Assembly (NCBI RefSeq): GCF_004138325.1
Contig: NZ_SBLB01000003.1
Coordinates: forward strand, 310,001 to 374,000
DNA length: 64,000 bases
Reading direction: 5' to 3'
Source: Spirosoma sordidisoli
GTDB lineage: Bacteria; Bacteroidota; Bacteroidia; Cytophagales; Spirosomataceae
The notes beneath the pieces were generated by a model that did not search any database, had not been told where the DNA came from, and saw only the letters and a list, made by a program, of their open reading frames with translations. Positions within the stretch are counted from its first letter, which is position 1. Each line of letters begins with the position of its first letter. This document shows positions 61,533-64,000 of this stretch, in pieces. The position numbers and the translations under genes are program-made.

Positions 61533-64000
61533 TTACACGGTGAGTACAGTAGGTTCGTCGGCCAGAATGACCAGCCGCCCTTCCACTTCCGGAAAGCCCA
61601 TCTCCCGATAAAGTCTGGAAAAGTAAAGCAGACTACTGGTCACAGCCGGGTCAGCGTCAGGTATAACCGCCGAAGACGAGGCCGGCCCGGGTGCCGATTC
61701 GTACTGAACGAGTACGATATGGCCATCGGGGTAATGCACGACCCGGTGAGGAGCGCCGTGCATGCGTTTGCTGCTCAGAATACTCCGATCGGTGTCAATC
61801 CGCAGGGTTGAATCGAACAGCGAGGCCAGCGCCGGATGCGACACAATCGTCATCAGTCGCCCGCGCAGGTCGTTGCTTTCACTGTGCCGGATAAGGCCCT
61901 CCCGCACCAGCTGGCGCAACGCCCGGTCGATACCGTCGGGGCCTTTGATCAGACTGAGGGCAGCACAAAGTTTGCGGTCGCGCTCCCGGTTACGCTGAAA
62001 CGTAGCCACGTCGAACACCCGGTCAGCCTGCCGACGCAGGTTTAGTTCCTGTTGCCGATGGCCGCTTCGGATATCGTCCAGCAGGATTTCCTCGTCGGTC
62101 TGCTCATCTACCCGATGGGTGAAGGCATCGGCGCAGAGGCTGACTTCGTAACTCGACCGTCCTTCCTGCCACACGCAGCCGCAAAGCCGGGCCTGTTCGC
62201 TATCGCGCAGGAACGCGTGCAGCCAGTAGCTCACGTTTTTCTGTTCGCCCGGTTTGCTGAAATCAGTCAGTTCGCCAATCACATACAGTCGGTCGGTTGG
62301 CCGGGTAAACGCCACGTACAGCAGGTTCATGTTTTCGAGAAACGTCCGGGTTATCTCTTCCACATACTGCAACCGCACGACCTCCGGGGTTTTATCCAGG
62401 CTGCTGTTCGGATGGGCGGGGGCGCTAAGCAGACGAGTCAGTTCACCGGTATGAGCCTGGTGAGTAAGCTGGTCCGTGGGTACGGCACTCAGATCGAGCC
62501 AGATCGTTCCCCGGCTGTTGGGGGTTACCGCCCAGTTGGCAAACGGAATAATCACCACCGGGTACTCCAGGCCCTTGGACCGGTGAATCGTTTGAATACT
62601 GACGGCATTTCGGGCGTTCCCTTCGACCGATACTTTTTGCCGGACGCTATCCCAGTACAGCAGAAAATCGGCCAGGTGGCCACTGCGTTTCTGGTTGAAC
62701 GTCAGCACCTCGTCGAGAAATCGGAACAGGAAGGGGTTGTTCTCAGCCTGGCTGAAGAGCCCGAACTGAGCCGTCAGCCGCTCGGCCAGCTCGTAAGGAT
62801 TCAGCTGCCCGAGGGCATACGGGTCAAGCGGGTAACCTTCATCCGTCAGATACGCATATACGGCGTCGGCCCCTTTTTCGGCAACGCTCCGCAACTGTTC
62901 CGTCAGCGCATCGTCGGGGAAAACACCCCTGACTACCCGATGAAACAGGTACAGCAGTTCGTAGCGAAGCAGCTTATGATCGGGCCGCATCAGGAGTCGC
63001 ATCAGCGTGACGATCCACTTGACCGGGTCCGAAAACTCCAGCGACAGTGAGTCGGCCGAGACCAGCGGAATCTGACGAGCGTTCAGCTCGCTGGCCAGCG
63101 CTTTGGCGTGACTCCGCTTCCGGCAGAGAATAGCAATATCACCATACTGATAGCCGTCGGCCAGCGCTTTCTGCAGGTGGTCGATGGTTTTTTCGAGCAT
63201 GACGGCCGTCAGATCCTTACCCGTACCGGTGTCTTTAGCGACAAAGTCGATCTGGACATGCCCCTGCTCTTTTGCCTTCGGCGACACTTTCTGATGAAAT
63301 AGCTGCTCGGCATCGAATACATCGGCCACTTTCGGGTACTGATACTCGAAGGAACGGGCGGTATGCTCGAAAAACTGGTTGTTGAACCGAATAATTGGCG
63401 CTGCACTGCGCCAGTTGGTATCCAGAAATTCGCCTTCCAGATGCCCTTCCAGCATCCCGATCCGATCGGCAGTCCAGGTGTCGGGGCCATGCGCCTGCTT
63501 CAGGCTGACCAGGTCCTGCCGGTGCAGCGCTACGATCTGGTCCATATCGCCCCCCCGAAACCGGTAAATGGCCTGTTTACCATCCCCCACTGCCAGGTTA
63601 AAATGCTGAAAGCCGAGCGCGTTTTCGATCAGGGGCAGCAGGTTGGCAAACTGGAGCCGGGAGGTATCCTGAAACTCGTCGATCAGGATATGGTTATATT
63701 TATCGCCGAGTCGCTCGTACAGGAACGGCACGGGCTCCGACGCGACAATGCTCAGGATTTTCTTGTTGAACTCAGAGATATGCACCCGCCCATCTTTCCG
63801 CAGCAGCTCATCAAACTCGATCCGCATCTGCTTCAGGAGGGCCAGCTTCTGCAGATGAGGCAGCAGACAATCGAAGAGCGCTGCCTGACGCCCCCGTTCT
63901 TCGCGCAGACCGATGATCTGACCAATGCAGTCGCCCAGTTCGTCGACCATACTGTCAATCAGGCCCTGAACCGGCATGGGCGTCTTTTTGCCGTACCATT
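61533..64000 (-). CDS. RecB/AddA-like UvrD-family helicase, N-terminus cut off, nuclease domain degenerate
   Basis: The frame runs from the window edge at 64000 to the stop at 61533, so the N-terminal helicase motif I (Walker A) lies outside. The visible part shows the Walker B motif ILIDEFQDTSRLQF, motif III VGDGKQAIYRFRGGD, the motif V-type segment QTIHRSKGLEYPVVIIPF and motif VI LLYVAFTRPTDRLYVIGEL. This is the arrangement of UvrD/RecB/AddA helicases of double-strand-break repair. The last 90 residues align by pattern with the RecB-type PD-(D/E)xK nuclease domain, but the catalytic residues are changed: APHR for the usual RPDR, and VLVQYES where VxDYKxG is expected. The nuclease therefore looks inactive. 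The gene is followed by a PAP2 gene after 22 bases. Confidence 0.88.
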   Translation of the reverse strand, partial: WYGKKTPMPVQGLIDSMVDELGDCIGQIIGLREERGRQAALFDCLLPHLQKLALLKQMRIEFDELLRKDGRVHISEFNKKILSIVASEPVPFLYERLGDKYNHILIDEFQDTSRLQFANLLPLIENALGFQHFNLAVGDGKQAIYRFRGGDMDQIVALHRQDLVSLKQAHGPDTWTADRIGMLEGHLEGEFLDTNWRSAAPIIRFNNQFFEHTARSFEYQYPKVADVFDAEQLFHQKVSPKAKEQGHVQIDFVAKDTGTGKDLTAVMLEKTIDHLQKALADGYQYGDIAILCRKRSHAKALASELNARQIPLVSADSLSLEFSDPVKWIVTLMRLLMRPDHKLLRYELLYLFHRVVRGVFPDDALTEQLRSVAEKGADAVYAYLTDEGYPLDPYALGQLNPYELAERLTAQFGLFSQAENNPFLFRFLDEVLTFNQKRSGHLADFLLYWDSVRQKVSVEGNARNAVSIQTIHRSKGLEYPVVIIPFANWAVTPNSRGTIWLDLSAVPTDQLTHQAHTGELTRLLSAPAHPNSSLDKTPEVVRLQYVEEITRTFLENMNLLYVAFTRPTDRLYVIGELTDFSKPGEQKNVSYWLHAFLRDSEQARLCGCVWQEGRSSYEVSLCADAFTHRVDEQTDEEILLDDIRSGHRQQELNLRRQADRVFDVATFQRNRERDRKLCAALSLIKGPDGIDRALRQLVREGLIRHSESNDLRGRLMTIVSHPALASLFDSTLRIDTDRSILSSKRMHGAPHRVVHYPDGHIVLVQYESAPGPASSSAVIPDADPAVTSSLLYFSRLYREMGFPEVEGRLVILADEPTVLTV

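Noticed and set aside
1-64000. Prophage, integrative element or transposon
   Set aside because: No integrase, transposase, relaxase, capsid or attachment-type direct repeat was seen in the window.

Overview
The window looks like a chromosomal segment of a member of the Bacteroidota, most likely Cytophagales and close to Spirosoma or its relatives. This is inference. It rests on gene content typical of the group (a DUF1599, BT_3928-family and folP cluster, a YidC with a large periplasmic domain, a secreted RidA, DUF4403, a GH3-like protein), on promoters of the Bacteroidota type (TTG, about 20 bases, then TAnnTTTG) and on a base composition that by eye is GC-rich for the phylum. I see no phage, transposase, integrase or CRISPR array.

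Region by region. Positions 1-5.5 kb carry, on the minus strand, a truncated periplasmic binding protein, yidC and pyrG. From 5.7 to 12.4 kb lies a mix: an SDR dehydrogenase, a bestrophin-type channel, a secreted two-repeat protein, the UV endonuclease uvsE, a coupled lipoprotein and small membrane protein pair of unknown role, an FKBP isomerase and an odd thioredoxin-like protein. From 12.6 to 20.9 kb are proS, a Gly/Tyr/Ser-rich lipoprotein, an OmpP1/FadL-like outer-membrane protein, aroK, the BT_3928/DUF1599 pair diverging from folP, and tRNA-Lys(UUU). The glutamate synthase genes gltB and gltD fill 21.5-27.7 kb. A secreted RidA, a DUF2461 protein and an AraC regulator diverging from an aldehyde dehydrogenase/DUF779/DoxX group follow to 33.1 kb.

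From 33.1 to 42 kb there is an accessory stretch rich in stress-type genes: a small hydrophilic protein and the remnant of another, a spore-photoproduct-lyase-family radical SAM protein, a subclass B1 metallo-beta-lactamase homologue with every zinc ligand present, a DinB-type protein, a decayed DUF421 gene, treZ, a membrane protein coupled to a zinc alcohol dehydrogenase, and a general-stress SDR. A tripartite RND efflux operon (TolC, adaptor, permease) occupies 42.4-48.1 kb. It is followed by glnS, an HELGH-motif metalloprotease, a GH3-like protein, DUF4403, transketolase and an orphan 179-residue protein. A small aldehyde-stress group (GlcG/HbpS-like, fdhA, DJ-1/PfpI) lies at 57.2-59.6 kb. 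The window ends in a minus-strand run of a RecB/AddA-like helicase (cut by the window edge), a PAP2 phosphatase and metF.

Themes that tie the genes together are UV damage handling (uvsE and the radical SAM protein), detoxification of aldehydes (three separate dehydrogenase loci), envelope maintenance and efflux, and nitrogen assimilation. The observations most worth checking are the complete B1 metallo-beta-lactamase homologue, the RecB-type nuclease domain that has lost its catalytic residues, the decayed DUF421 and small hydrophilic genes in the stress region, two families of intergenic inverted repeats, and a structured gene-free stretch near 39.0-39.15 kb. I did not find a clear multi-gene system that is wholly new; the best candidates for unknown biology are the 9.9-11.2 kb gene pair and the 56.5 kb orphan.
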